64,000 bases of DNA, taken from NCBI GenBank assembly GCA_958510825.1, contig OY294044.1:105748893-105812892 (forward strand). Direction: 5' to 3'. The notes under the pieces are model-generated. The model made no database searches and was not told where the DNA came from. It was given only the letters and a program-made list of their open reading frames with translations. This document shows positions 1-10,714 of the stretch, one piece after another. This DNA is from Brachypterus glaber. Taxonomy: Eukaryota; Arthropoda; Insecta; Coleoptera; Kateretidae. Each line of letters opens with the position of its first letter. The first letter of the stretch is position 1. Made by a program: the position numbers and the translations under genes.

Positions 1-345
1 GTTATTCTACCCCCATAAGGGGTGGATATAGATTTGGTTAAATAATAAATTTGTTTTTAGCGAGTACCAAAACCCCTATATACGATTATTAATTAAACTT
101 TAATTAAAAAATATAAATAGGGGAGGTTGTAGTCCCCTACGGAAGGAGACAGAATTTTTCAAATATTAAATTGGTTTTCAGCAAGACGAAAAACCTCAGG
201 TATTAACTCTTATGACGTTACTTAAAAAATATATATAAAAAGGGTGGTTCAACCACATTAAGGAGCGAGGTTAGAACTTTTTAAATATTAAATTTGTTTT
301 CAGCCCAAACCCCATAAGTACCGATTTTTATAAATATTAAACGAA
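1..345. repeat. Tandem repeat, period about 121 bp, 2.6 copies
   Basis: The phrase ATTAAATTTGTTTTCAGC recurs with small changes near 43, 164 and 285, so the period is about 121 bp. Each unit also carries a GGGG...CCCC hairpin-like segment (AGGGGAGG...CCCCTAC near 118-140) followed by GGAGNGAG. The copies are diverged. The array starts at or before the window edge. Confidence 0.6.
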
Positions 346-671
346 AATAAACGATTTCTCTAACTTTCCCTTGGAAACCTTTAGGGTCGATTATCTTGAA
401 AACTAAACAGACGATTTTTTTCTTGACGGATTTGGATACAGCATAAAAAAATATCTAAGAAAATATCTAAGAAAATATTAAAATAAACTAGTGTAATTAG
501 CGAACTACAAAGTACAAAGGTGTGGAGGCTGTAAGCCAGACCTCTAGGCTACTATGACACTTTTTTCAAGTACGAACTACAAAAGCTCGTACAAAAGTAA
601 CGAAATCGGTAAAAAAAACAAACTTCAAAAGTAATGTGCTCGGTACAAAAATTTATAAATAATACTTAAAA

Positions 672-835
672 TACTTGATATTACTCGACATTACCCGACA
701 TTACTCGAAATCACTTGACATTACTCGACATTACTTGACATTACTTGACATTACTTGACATTACGTGACATTACGTGACATTACCTGACATTACTTGACA
801 TTACTCGACATTACTTGACATTACTGACAATATTT
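672..835. repeat. 10-bp minisatellite, unit ACTTGACATT
   Basis: About 16 head-to-tail copies of TTACTTGACA with single-base variants (TTACTCGACA, TTACGTGACA, TTACCTGACA). The period is exactly 10 bp over most of the run. There is no spacer structure, so this is not a CRISPR array. Confidence 0.9.
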
Positions 836-1857
836 GGCATTTTTGACAATACATGTACAAAATTTTGGCGGTGAGACACCCCTCGGTTCTAATATTAATA
901 TTACTTTTAAACATCCATACTGTACCGCTGAATGCAGCTAACAAAAACAGATTTTTTTTACTTGCTTATATGCCAACTTTAAGCTCTATAAAAATATAAA
1001 TATGTAATATCCAAGGACTTTCATTTTATTAAACTTTAAACAGTTTATTTTCAGGTAGTACTACTTTAATCCGTATATTTAAAAGTTGGTTTTGCTATTT
1101 TTTTCCTGCTAGATTTGAAAAATTCCCCACCGTGTGTGGTCCGAATTTGGAGTCTTTAGCCTAAAGCGTTCTTGAGTTATCGTGTTCAAAAATTTCCCAA
1201 AAAGTCCAGAAACGCAAAAAAAAGCAATAAAAATATTTCTAAATTTTTTTAGTAACACAAGACTTTCCTTGGGGAATTAAAAAAGCTTTACTTACCACCG
1301 ACAGAAATTTTGGTTACTAAAAAAAAAGTCCTCAACTACCTTTGAAAAGAGTTTTACCCTTCGTATTTCACCATTTGACCACTTTCTATCAGAAAACCGG
1401 TTAATATTGAAAAATAACCGGTTTTTCTAAATAACCGGTCACAAAAAAACGTTTTTTTTTTCGTAGTAACCGGTTAAGATCGAAAACCAAGTACGAGTTT
1501 TCCATCCCTAGAGCAAACATAACCTAACAAAATAACTATTGTAACCAGGGGGTATCATCTGGTATTACAGACCTAGCAACAAGGAATTAATAGTTTCGCA
1601 TATCATTCTTAGATGGCGCTGGGTGTTTAATTCGTGATATCCGATATAAAAAACAAGGTTGGCTCGCACCCCTCAATCCCCTCGTTGAATTTAACTATTT
1701 ATATGTTTTTATTTTTATTGTTATTATTTATTACATTTTTATCGTCTTTAAACATGTAGTTTATTATAATATAATGTTTTTTCTGTTAAAAAATAATGTT
1801 TACGTATGTTGAGCTAACCTCTTCTACTCGCCAACCTTGGACCGTCACTATACATTG
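836..1857. other. No gene seen; AT-rich with one dispersed-repeat fragment
   Basis: No convincing ORF or splice-bounded exon. The part at about 1100-1250 (...TTGGAGTCTTTAGC...GCGTTCTTGAGTTATCG...) belongs to a dispersed family also seen near 14140-14240, 34560-34690 and 51320-51420. Confidence 0.5.
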
Positions 1858-2090
1858 CGCCTAATTTCAGCTCTCCGTGCCGGAGCTTGTTTTGGTTTTT
1901 TGTTCTTTGGTGTTCTTTTTTCTAATGAGGGGACCTTGGTTTACGTTAACGTTAGTTTTAGCGTCTATTTGGTGTTTTTTTTGTAAAAAAATGTTTTTTA
2001 ATAATATATCGATAAACGGTCGGCGCATGCGCAGTTTATCAAAACGCGGCATAAAGAGCTGCACTTAAGCGCTGCTGTCAGTATTTTTCT
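1858..2090 (+). repeat. Dispersed repeat, second copy at 35391-35590
   Basis: Shares GCGCCTAATT, CCTTGGTTTACGTTAACGTT, CGGTCNGCGCATGCGCAG and AAACGCGGCATAAAGAGC with 35391-35590 in the same order and strand. The other copy lies inside a fold-back element, so this is probably a fragment of the same mobile element. Confidence 0.75.
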
Positions 2091-2955
2091 GTGGTTTGAC
2101 ATAACCTATAAATACTGTTGCTTTTGGCGCCTATTCTTTAACATGTGAATAAAAGTAAGTAAAATAAAAAAGCTAGCAATAATTATAAATATAAAGCAAA
2201 ATAACAATTATGTTTAACTAATTACAGTACTATGGAATGAATAAACGAATGTTTGATTGGATTGATAGCTGATAAGACCAAAAAGTTAGAAGAAACAAGG
2301 GTCATAGATTTTTCTATTAAAAGTAAGTACATTTGTTTAAATACATTAATAAATATCGCTTAATATTGTTTTATTATTTACTACTAGAATGCCCTTGACA
2401 ATTTTAATTTATGTCATGAAATTTGTTCTTTATTGGAAGGTCACAATTTAGTATTTGTTTTTTGTTAGTACGAGTATTTTTAAATAAAATCATTACTATA
2501 TATGCCAAACAGGCCCTATTTGGTTTCAACATGAACATTGACATAAAAAATATTTCTCCCGCCAGCCTCTAGCAAGTGTCTAAGAGAATTGACATACAAA
2601 ATGCCCCACTTTTATTTAGTTTTTAGTTTTGTTTGTTCAGTACGGGGTTCATAGCCCCCAACACCTGGTCTATAGGGACCTTTGTTAACCACACAGACCT
2701 CCTTATATCATCCCTGTTTTTTTTTTTCAACAGCAGTATTTTTTATTATTTTAGGCCCCGCTAAGCCCCCCTAGATATGCGCATAATTTCTTTAAAAAAA
2801 TTATTCCCACCCTGAAATAATAACTATTTGTTAGTAACAAAGTCATACTTGTCCAATTATTTAAACACCTCTTGTTTTTTTATTAAAATATGGATAAAGG
2901 AAGATACAATTCAACTTAATGGGATCCCAGGACAGCCCCCCCGGCCTTGGTTTGA
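2091..2955. other. No gene seen
   Basis: AT-rich sequence without a supported ORF, RNA gene or repeat that I can place. Confidence 0.4.
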
Positions 2956-2959
2956 GCCC

Positions 2960-3335
2960 ACCTGGTATTTTTTGGGGCACCAATTTTCTTTTGCAGGGGC
3001 GCCAAGTTTGGTAGAAACTGTCAAGGACAAAGCCTTTTTCCTTGAAGGTAATTTTTGGGGTGCCATTTTTTTTGCAGGGGGCGCCAAGTTCGGTAGATAC
3101 CGTCAGGGGGTAAACTTTTTTTTCGTAAAGGTAATTTTTGGGGCAGCATTTTTTTTGCAGGGGCTCCAAGTTTGGCAGAAACCGCTAGGGACAAAGCTTT
3201 TTTAATTTTTGGGCGACAATTTTTTTTCGCTGATCCCCTGGTATTTTTTTGGAGCGCCAATTTTGTTTTACAGGGGCGCCAAGTTTGGTAGAAATCGTCA
3301 GGGACAAAGCATTTTTTCATGAAGGTATTTTTTCT
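2960..3335 (+). repeat. GC-box minisatellite, about 4 units of 80-95 bp
   Basis: Units contain GGGGCGCCAAGTTTGGTAG, AAACCGTCAGGGACAAAGC and a T-run. Related sequence occurs inverted at 3495-3660 and 3825-3930 and in direct orientation at 53035-53085 and 61795-62055. ORFs crossing the block are by-products of the repeat. Confidence 0.8.
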
Positions 3336-3494
3336 TTTTTATAACCCTGGGGGCTGAGCCCCCCTAGATTTTTTTTTGGTTACGGATATCAGCCTCCAGT
3401 GTCGGACTGGGAAGCCCAAGGCTAGTGAGATTTCTAGCCTATGGGGCCCAGCTATTAAAAATGTAACTTTTTTTTCTTTCTAAAATAAAATTTT

Positions 3495-3660
3495 TCATTC
3501 AAAATTTGACGCCCCTACCAAAACAAAAAAAAACACCCTCAGAAAAAAGCTTTGTCCCTGAGCGTTTCTACAAAATTTGACGCCCCTACCAAAACAAAAA
3601 AAGCACTCTCCGAAAAAAAATCTTTGTCCCTGAGCGTTTCTACAAAATTTGACGCCCACC
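3495..3660 (-). repeat. GC-box minisatellite, inverted copies
   Basis: Two partial units reading GCTTTGTCCCTGAGCGTTTC and AAAATTTGACGCCCCTACC, the complement of the 2960-3335 unit. A third partial unit is at 3825-3930 beyond a MITE fragment. Confidence 0.7.
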
Positions 3661-3663
3661 TTT

Positions 3664-3796
3664 GGAAACGTGCAAGTATTACGTAACGCAAATTTTAATC
3701 ATTTTGGACCCCCCCCCCCGTAACGCTATTTTCCTATACCATTAACATGGGCGTAACACTTCAAAATGACCCCACCCCCCATAGGAGCGTTACGTA
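3664..3796 (-). mobile_element. GTTACG-type MITE, partial copy 1
   Basis: Contains AAGTATTACGTAACGC, CATTAACATGGGCGTAAC and GGAGCGTTACGTA, matching in inverse order the element at 59388-59536 and the partial copy at 41261-41369. The element is a short palindrome whose ends read GGGAACGTTCAAGTATTACG. No coding capacity. Confidence 0.7.
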
Positions 3797-4182
3797 AAAA
3801 TGTAACTTTTTTTCCTTTCTAAAATAAAATTTTTCATTCAAAATTTGACGCCCCTACCAAAACAAAAAAAAAACACCCTCAGAAAAAAGGCTTTGTCCCT
3901 GGGCGTTTCTACAAAATTTGGCGACCCAAGCAAAAAACACCCATTATTTTAATTTTTCAATTTTTTATTTAAAATAACAAAAAAATATATAACAAAGACT
4001 CTTGGGGGGTAAATACCCCCTCTAACCCCCCCCATATCTACGCACCTGTTTGATAAACTATTTTTCTTTATACTTATATATTTGTTTTAGGTATTTACAT
4101 AGAGTTTGTATTATAGTTATATTACAATTTTGTTAAAAAAAAAATACCTTATTAATTTCTTGTTTTTTTTATTACCCACACA

Positions 4183-4242
4183 ACCATTATATTGATTTAG
4201 GCGTTCGGCAATTTTGTCGAATGCCTAAATCAAAGTAATGGT
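4183..4242. other. 60-nt hairpin with about 26-bp stem
   Basis: ACCATTATATTGATTTAGGC pairs with GCCTAAATCAAAGTAATGGT, extended by TTCGGCA against TCGAATG with wobble pairs, around a short TTTTG loop. It could be a very short MITE or a transcribed hairpin; nothing separates the two. Confidence 0.6.
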
Positions 4243-4409
4243 CCAAAAAAAATAAAAATATTATTTTTAATTTGAATAAGCCGCCATTATGTGCCAGCTG
4301 ATCTTTAGTTTTCGCATATCATTCATAGGGCGGCGACACATACCATTCGTGGTATTATGTGTTGCCTAACTTTAACATGGGGCTTGAGCTTCTGGTGGGT
4401 GTTCTGTGA

Positions 4410-4520
4410 TTGTAACCAACGAACTAATAACTCTTCTCTCTAGAATAGGCATTTCATTTGTAGAAACTGACAAAAACGTCGGTCACATAAACATTCGTCT
4501 GTCTTACTCGCACATCTTTG
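4410..4520 (+). repeat. Dispersed repeat shared with 15226-15320
   Basis: AACGAACTAATAACTC, CTCTCTAGAATAGGCATTT and TCTGTCTTACT occur in the same order in both places. It lies about 230 bp upstream of the zinc-finger ORF and may supply part of its leader, but its origin is unknown. Confidence 0.65.
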
Positions 4521-4747
4521 TTCTAACAGAGACAACAATACCAGTTACTGGTAATTATTATTGTTCAGGCCTGAATATACCTACTATTTGTTAACAAACA
4601 AACCGAGATGTTGGCGACACTTTATTTTAACGGTATGTCTATTCTAGAAAGAAGAGTTTTTTACTTCGTTGATTGTAACAATGACGTAGAGTAAATTTCG
4701 ACTTGTGAAAATACATAGACAAGAGTATTGCAACTATAAAGGCAAAT

Positions 4748-5953
4748 ATGTATTACGAGAATATAGATAAACTGAATGATACAATCGATAATAAAGTAAA
4801 AGAAGAATGTGTGGATAGTTCTATTTACAGTACCTTTAAAAAAGAGGATTTTAATCAAAAAGTTAAAGAAGAGTTTCTAGATGCCGATGAACCCGAGAGC
4901 GTTAATAATTTCAATAATCAACAGTTCCCTGGACACCTAAAAGAAGAAATTAAGATCGAGATTGAACAACATGAAGTAAAATTTAAAGAAGAAATCATTG
5001 ATCAGTTCTTAGAGGATACGCAACAAAAACAATTGTATGGCTTACAGAATGAATTTTCCACTTTTAATAAATCTTTGGACAATCATATTCAAGCGCACAC
5101 GGGAGAAAACCCGTTTAAATGTTGGTATTGTGATAAACATTTTTCTCATAAAGGCAATTTGAACAACCATATTCAAACACACACAAAAGAAAAACCATAT
5201 AAATGTGAACATTGTGATAAAATGTTTTCTCAAAAAGTCACTTTGCATAACCATATCCGAACCCATACAGAAGAAAAACCGTATAAATGCGGGTATTGTG
5301 ATAAAAAGTTTGTTCAAAAATGTAATTTGCATCAACATATTCGAATTCACACAGGAGAAAAACCATATGCATGTGGACATTGTGATAAAAGGTTTTCTCA
5401 AAAAGGCGCTTTGAATAAACATATTCGAATTCACACAGGAGAAAAACCGTTTATATGTGAATATTGTGATCAAAAGTTTTATCGAAAAGGGACTCTGGAC
5501 GACCATATTCGAACGCACACAAAAGAAAAACCATATAAATGTGGGCATTGTGATAAAAAGTTTTCTCAGAAAGTCACTTTGCATAACCATATCCGAATAC
5601 ACACAAAAGAAAAACCATATAAATGCGGGCATTGTGATAAAAAGTTTTCTCAAAAAGGCGCTTTGGATGACCATATTCGAACGCACATAGGAGAAAAACC
5701 GTTTAAATGTGGGTATTGTGATAAAAAGTTTTCTCAAAACGGCAATTTGCATAAACATATTCGAATTCACACAGGAGAAAAACCATTTAAATGTGGATAT
5801 TGTGATCAAAAGTTTTCACAAAAATGCCATTTGGACGACCATATTCGAACGCACACAGGAGAAAAACCATATAAATGTGGGCATTGTGATAAAAAGTTTT
5901 CTCAAAAAAGCACTTTGAATAAACATATTCGAACACACACAGGAGTAAAATGA
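4748..5953 (+). CDS. C2H2 zinc-finger protein, 401 aa, C-terminus cut by a stop
   Basis: A single open frame, start ATG at 4748 (first in-frame Met, preceded by AAAT). Residues 1-95 are acidic and carry repeated psi-K-x-E motifs (VKEE twice, LKEE, IKIE, FKEE), a typical sumoylation pattern. One degenerate finger without its cysteines (near residues 98-118) is followed by ten regular C-x2-C-x12-H-x3-H fingers with TGEKP-type linkers (TGEKP, TKEKP, TEEKP). Such proteins are usually nuclear DNA binders; target unknown. A TGA follows TGVK where a linker proline is expected, and further finger sequence continues downstream, so the reading frame has been shortened. Finger DNA is very uniform (recent array expansion). 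The absence of introns fits either a single-exon gene or a retrocopy. Fairly sure of the family, unsure whether it is functional. Confidence 0.85.
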   Translation: MYYENIDKLNDTIDNKVKEECVDSSIYSTFKKEDFNQKVKEEFLDADEPESVNNFNNQQFPGHLKEEIKIEIEQHEVKFKEEIIDQFLEDTQQKQLYGLQNEFSTFNKSLDNHIQAHTGENPFKCWYCDKHFSHKGNLNNHIQTHTKEKPYKCEHCDKMFSQKVTLHNHIRTHTEEKPYKCGYCDKKFVQKCNLHQHIRIHTGEKPYACGHCDKRFSQKGALNKHIRIHTGEKPFICEYCDQKFYRKGTLDDHIRTHTKEKPYKCGHCDKKFSQKVTLHNHIRIHTKEKPYKCGHCDKKFSQKGALDDHIRTHIGEKPFKCGYCDKKFSQNGNLHKHIRIHTGEKPFKCGYCDQKFSQKCHLDDHIRTHTGEKPYKCGHCDKKFSQKSTLNKHIRTHTGVK

Positions 5954-6300
5954 TTTAAATGTGGACATTGTGATAAAAAGTTTTCTCAAAAAGGCGCTTT
6001 GGATGACCATATTCCAACGCACACAGGAGAAAAACTATTTAAATGTGGGTATTGTGATAAAAAGTTTTCTCTAAAAGGCAATTTGCATAAACATATTCGA
6101 ATTTACACAGAAGAAAAATCATTTAAACGTGGATATTGTGATCAAAAATTTTCACAATGCCACTTGGACGACCATATTCGAACCCACAGGAGAAAAGTCA
6201 TATAAATGTGGGCATTGTGATAAAAAGTTTTCTCAAAAAGGCACTTTGAATAAAGATTTGAATTCACACAGGAGAAAAACATTATAAATGCGGGCACTGT
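5954..6300 (+). pseudogene. Decayed zinc fingers 3' of the stop
   Basis: The finger repeats continue after the TGA at 5951-5953. The first remnant finger is intact, the second has its last histidine changed to tyrosine, the third has a cysteine changed to arginine and a lost codon, and a frameshift follows near 6195. Homology stops near 6300, where LINE sequence begins. The ancestral protein therefore had about 14 fingers. Confidence 0.8.
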
Positions 6301-6308
6301 GAATCACA

Positions 6309-7185
6309 ATGGACTTAGATCTAAAGTCTAATCCTAAATTTTTTTGGTCATTTATAAATGATAAGAGGCAAACAAATGGGATACCTAACGTGATGAACTT
6401 GAATGATAAATCTGCATCCAATATCCAAGATGTGGCTAATTTATTTGCTGAACATTTTGCTACAGTTTATCGTAAACATAATAATCTCCATATTACTGAT
6501 TTAGGCACTAATTTAAATTTCAGTATTTCTTTAAATACCATATCTGTCATGGATGTATATAACAAATTAGAAAAAGTTACTTTAAGGTTTTCATCTGGTC
6601 CTGATGGTGTACCTAATGCATTATTAAAAAAATGTTCTTGTAGTTTATCATTGCCTTTAAGTATACTTTTTAATAAGTCCGTTGAAAATGGTGTGTTTCC
6701 CGAGGTCTGGAAGACCAGTTATGTTTTTAAAAGTGGAAATCGCAATGATATAAAAAATTATCGTGCTATTTCCAAGCAAGCCAGTATTCCTAAATTGTTG
6801 GATAGTCTCGTATATGACCAATTAAACTGGCTTTGCAAATCTTGGCTCACAACCTTTCAACATGTTTTTTTTTCTGGGCGATCTACTGGAACTAATTTAG
6901 CTTTATACAAACGTAAGATTTTATATGCACTAGAGAAAGGGTGGCAAGTAGATTCAATCTATACTGATTTCTCGAAGACATTTGATACAGTTGACATTAA
7001 TCTTTTACTTCTAAAATTAGCATTATTTGGATTTGATGATAAGCTTATCAAATGGTTTTGCAGGTTTTTGTCGGTTCGTACGCAATGTGTAAACTTGTTT
7101 GGCATATTTTCATTTTTCATTGAAGTTCTGTCTGGTGTACCTCAGGGGTCCCATTGTGCACCACTGTTGTTTCTTATATTTATTT
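6309..7185 (+). pseudogene. LINE reverse transcriptase, N-terminal two thirds
   Basis: Reads as RT palm and fingers of a Jockey-superfamily element: SGPDGVPNALLKK, then FKSGNRNDIKNYRAIS, DFSKTFDTVD (first catalytic Asp region) and SGVPQGSHCAPLLF. The frame is open to about 7185, where a TTTA-rich tail of another LINE begins. The conserved block after VPQG is found at 9622, across the insertion. Confidence 0.85.
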
Positions 7186-7582
7186 ATTTATTTAAACGAA
7201 TTTATAAATGACCTTTAAACAGTTATTAAACTGGTATCAAGGCCTATAATACAATTTAATATATATGAGTTGTTAAGCTAACTGTTAAACCTAAATATAA
7301 AAACTACATAATACTGCTTAAAACTACATAATACTGCTTATTTTGAATGTCACAATTTTAACTTAAATACATAATATCACAATTTTATTGCATTTAGTAC
7401 TATTTTATGAAAACATTAAATGTTTTTTTAATAATTTAATAAATGTTGTCTTATTATTTACAATTTTCAGGCTTTCTGGTATTTTATTAAAGAAGTTTGT
7501 GGATAAAAATATTGGTGAAGTTTGTGTTTTGCATGTTCTTCAAAGGGGGTTCCTTATAGAGTCTTTGCCCCTAGTACAGTGA

Positions 7583-8785
7583 TCATGTATACCACTTGAA
7601 TATTCCAGTTTTTGATTGTTTTTTTATATTTCCATTTATTATACCATGGATCAGTTTAATGGATTCAAATTGTAAAAGTTTGTTAATATTTAAAAACTTT
7701 GTCTCAATATATAGCAAGCTGGTATTGGTTAAGCGGTTATATCCAAATATTGTTTTAATAGCTTTATTTTGGATTATTTGAAGTCGAGTCACATGCAAAA
7801 CTGGTCCACTTCCCCAACATGGTATCAGATACCTTAAGTTTGTTTCTATTAAGCTATGATAAATAATTTTTTTACATTTTGTATTTAAATAGTGTGAACA
7901 TCTGAATAGGGCTCCTATTAGTGGTACCATTTTTTTTATGGTATGTGCTATGTGCTTTTCCCAGTTAAGTTTATCATCTATACAAAGTCCCAGGTACTTG
8001 TAATCGCTAACTTGTTTCAGACTAGTGTTATTAAAAATTATGTTTACATTTTGAGGACTAGGTTTATATTTTTGTTTTATGAGCATAAACACAGTTTTGC
8101 CTACATTAATACTAAGTCTATTTTTACACAGCCACTGAGAATATAACTTTAAATTTGAATTTATTCTATTTATCAATATATTTATGTCCTTGTCACTAAA
8201 AATAAGCACAGTATCATCCGCAAAGGTAATATACTTAGCTTTCAGTCCTAAATATTGCAAGCTGTGAACATAAAGTAAGTATAAAAGTGGGCCAAGTACA
8301 CTCCCCTGCGGCACACCCGTGTTTACCTCAGTCTTGTCACTCGCTACACCATTTAAAACCGTAAATTGTTCTCTATTTTCAAGGTACGTTTTCAAGAGTT
8401 TATAAATTTTACCTTTGAATCCCATTGAACGCAGTTTTCTTAATAGTGTAGGTATGTCCACTGTGTCGAACGCCTTTTGTAAGTCATTTAGTTCAGTGTG
8501 CACATGTTCCAATAACTCGGTTGTTGCTCCTAAGGTACTTGAATTTTCTTGGAATCCAAACTGGGACAAATCAAAATTAAATGTTGTTTTTATAAAATCA
8601 GTTATTCTTCTTTTTAGAACTATTTCAATTATTTTCGAAAATATACTTATTATAGATATGGGTCTATAATTTGCCATGTCGTCCTTTGGCCCGCTCTTGT
8701 ATATGGGAATTATTCGGGATATTTTTAATTCAGCCGGAAATTCTCCACTGGTTAAAGTTTTATTTGTTATCATGCCCTGGTGCAT
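7583..8785 (-). pseudogene. LINE reverse transcriptase with YRPIS, VPQGSVLGP and FADD
   Basis: 400 codons. RT motifs in order: NYRPISIISIFSK, LQKAFDTVD, TGVPQGSVLGPLLY, FADDTVLIF, SINVGKT and YKYLGLCID, then the thumb region. A stretch before LQKAFDTVD is shorter than usual, suggesting a small internal deletion. All catalytic aspartates are present, but the frameshift upstream makes the copy non-autonomous. Confidence 0.85.
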
Positions 8786-9608
8786 CAGATTTAATGTTTT
8801 TTATGATTTCATGAAGTTCTTCTACATTGCATGGTTTTAAGTCGATGGTATTTTCGTTTTCCTCTTCTTTAAATTCTTTATCGGTGTTGGGTATATTTTC
8901 AGCAATTTTTTTACAAAAATGTTCATTTAATACTTCTACTATTTCACTTTTTGCTGTTACTTTTTTGTTATTGATTTTTATTTGGTTTATTTCATTTCTT
9001 GCCTTTTTTCTTGTGTTATGAATCAATCCATTTATCACCTTCCAGTTTTTCTTGCTATCATTTCCAGCTTGTTCAAATTCCTTCTCTGCCCATTTTTTCT
9101 TTAGCCATTTTGACATATTAGAGACCGCATTTTTTGATTTCTTAAACAGGTTTTCCGCTTCTATACTACCTGATTTTTTCCATTTAAGATAATTTCTGTC
9201 TCTTTCTTTAACTTTATTTATAAACTCAGTAGTAATCCATTGATTGTTATTTGTAATTTTCCTCTTTTTTATTTTTGTAGCTTCTTCTTTTGTCGTATTC
9301 AATATATTGATTAATTCAGTAAAAGTATTTATTATTGTATTTTGTAATTTAATTTTTAGTAGGTCCCTCCATTTATTTAAGTCCAGATATTTTATTTGCG
9401 TAGTTGTAAGTGTTTTAGTTTTTATTTCTTCATTTAATTTAATTTTAATAATATTGTGATCTGCAATACTGCTTGGCTCTATGCTAAGTCTACATTTTAA
9501 TGTTTTATTAGATATAACGTGGTCTATTATGCTACTTTTTTGGGTCCCATGTCCTTTTCGTGTTATATTTTCCTTATTGATTATATTGTTTATAAAATAA
9601 CCATTCAT
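8760..9608 (-). pseudogene. LINE endonuclease tail and linker
   Basis: 282 codons. The start shows the end of an apurinic endonuclease domain (SIIDHVISN, then SSIADHNII with the conserved D-H pair). A lysine- and asparagine-rich linker follows, up to the RT entry motif SDAPGHDN, where a frameshift joins it to the RT frame at 7583-8785. The first two thirds of the endonuclease are missing. Confidence 0.8.
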
Positions 9609-9621
9609 AATTGTTATATGT

Positions 9622-9937
9622 TATAAATGATATGACTGCGGAATTGGAGCATAGCGAAGGATTAATTTTTGCAGACGATTTTAAGTTCTTTATGATTATT
9701 AAATCTATTGAAGATATGTTTAAATTACAAAAAGACATGAACAATATTTATAGTTGGACAGTTAATAATAATCCTTAATTAAATATAGATAAATGTTGTC
9801 ATATTAGCTTTTTTCGTGCCCTTAAAAATGTTCAAACCAATTATAATATTAATAATGTTCCCTTAAAATATGTCAATACTATTAGAGATCTGGGTGTAAC
9901 TTTTGATGAAAACCTAAAGAATATAACTCTTAAGCCT
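9622..9937 (+). pseudogene. LINE reverse transcriptase, continuation with FADD
   Basis: In-frame continuation of the 6309-7185 RT: INDMTAELEHSEGLIFADDF, then a linker with one stop codon and LGVTFDENL. Ends where a palindromic MITE with ACGACCGTGG ends begins. Confidence 0.8.
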
Positions 9938-9944
9938 ATTAATC

Positions 9945-10106
9945 ACGACCGTGGATAATAGTATATTATTTAATGAGCGTGTAATAATTGCTATTAATCA
10001 ATGAGGGTAAATTTTGGGACACGAGCCGAAAGGCGAGTGACCTAATCACCCAAATGATTAATAGCTATTATACGCGAGTAGAATACTATACTTTATCCAC
10101 GGTCGT
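9945..10106. mobile_element. MITE with ACGACCGTGGATAA inverted ends
   Basis: Left end ACGACCGTGGATAATAG matches inverted right end ACGACCGTGGATAAAG. The interior is also palindromic (GCTATTAATCA ... TGATTAATAGC). A second copy of the left end with its flank (AAGCCTATTAATCACGACC) stands at 10148-10176. Confidence 0.75.
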
Positions 10107-10365
10107 TTTAAATTGTAAACGGTTTATTTTTACAGACCCGTGATTAATAAGCCTATTAATCACGACCGTGGATAAAATATGTTTTTTATTTATGTCAAAT
10201 GGCTAATCAAGTGCATATAGTGCAGAGTGGGGTTATTGGGGGGTAGGGATGTTAGGGAGTAGGGATTTTGGTCTGCCGAATTTACTAGGTTTTCAAAGAT
10301 AGTAAATAAATTTACAGAAGTTTTTACGAATTATGAGTGCCGAATTTCGAGACATAAAGCTTGCG

Positions 10366-10416
10366 GTACGAAAAAAAGTACTGTACGAAAAAAAGTACTG
10401 TACGAAAAAAAGTACA
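10366..10416. repeat. Three copies of GTACGAAAAAAAGTACT
   Basis: A 17-bp unit repeated three times with one mismatch at the end. Each unit begins and ends with GTAC. Confidence 0.9.
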
Positions 10417-10567
10417 TAATGGATACCCTGAATTTTTCACGCCATTGGACAACTTTAAATTATTATTTTGTATAACTGGTGGAAAATACATTTATACATT
10501 AAATACGCGTTAGAAAAAACATTTATCTAACATTAAATTTCTACTATTATTCGTGTCTGAATTATAC

Positions 10568-10700
10568 TGCAGTGACTCATTTGCGAAAGTGTGCTAAAAA
10601 GCGAGGATCATACCAATTCGGGTGCGGTTCGCGTAACTCCGTCTGAGGGGAATCCCTTATACGAGAGCAGCATAATACGTTTTAGGTATGAGTCACTGCA
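10568..10700. mobile_element. Short element with TGCAGTGACTCAT inverted ends
   Basis: A perfect 13-bp inverted repeat (TGCAGTGACTCAT / ATGAGTCACTGCA) bounds a 133-bp segment of higher GC. No ORF. Lies 14 bp left of the LTR element. Confidence 0.65.
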
Positions 10701-10714
10701 TTCTAATTCAAGCA

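Larger units (their letters stand above)
7186..9612 (-). mobile_element. Jockey-type LINE inserted into the LINE at 6301-9940
   Basis: Read on -, a partial endonuclease end, a linker and an RT are followed by a 3' UTR ending in an AAATAAATAAATAAA tail (complement of 7184-7198). Target sequence resembling TTATAAATGA is present on both sides (about 7202 and 9622), consistent with a target-site duplication. The insertion separates the VPQG and FADD blocks of the older LINE, so it is the younger of the two. 5'-truncated, with a frameshift between its two open segments. Confidence 0.85.
6301..9940 (+). mobile_element. 5'-truncated Jockey-superfamily LINE, split by a second LINE
   Basis: Non-LTR reverse transcriptase sequence runs from 6309 to about 7185 and resumes in frame at 9622 after a 2.4-kb insertion. 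The left part has the SGPDGVPN, DFSKTFDTVD and SGVPQG blocks, and the right part has FADDFKFF (catalytic box variant of FADD). A stop codon interrupts the right part near 9777. The element abuts the decayed zinc fingers at about 6300, so it is 5'-truncated there. Not expected to be active. Confidence 0.85.

Noticed and set aside
672..835. Array that could recall a CRISPR
   Set aside because: 10-bp units without spacers, in a eukaryotic context.
2828..3320. ORFs on both strands of 99-125 codons
   Set aside because: Produced by the GC-box minisatellite; both strands translate into repeats.
5042..5809. 255-codon ORF on the minus strand
   Set aside because: Antisense shadow of the zinc-finger repeats; its 84-bp periodicity follows the fingers.
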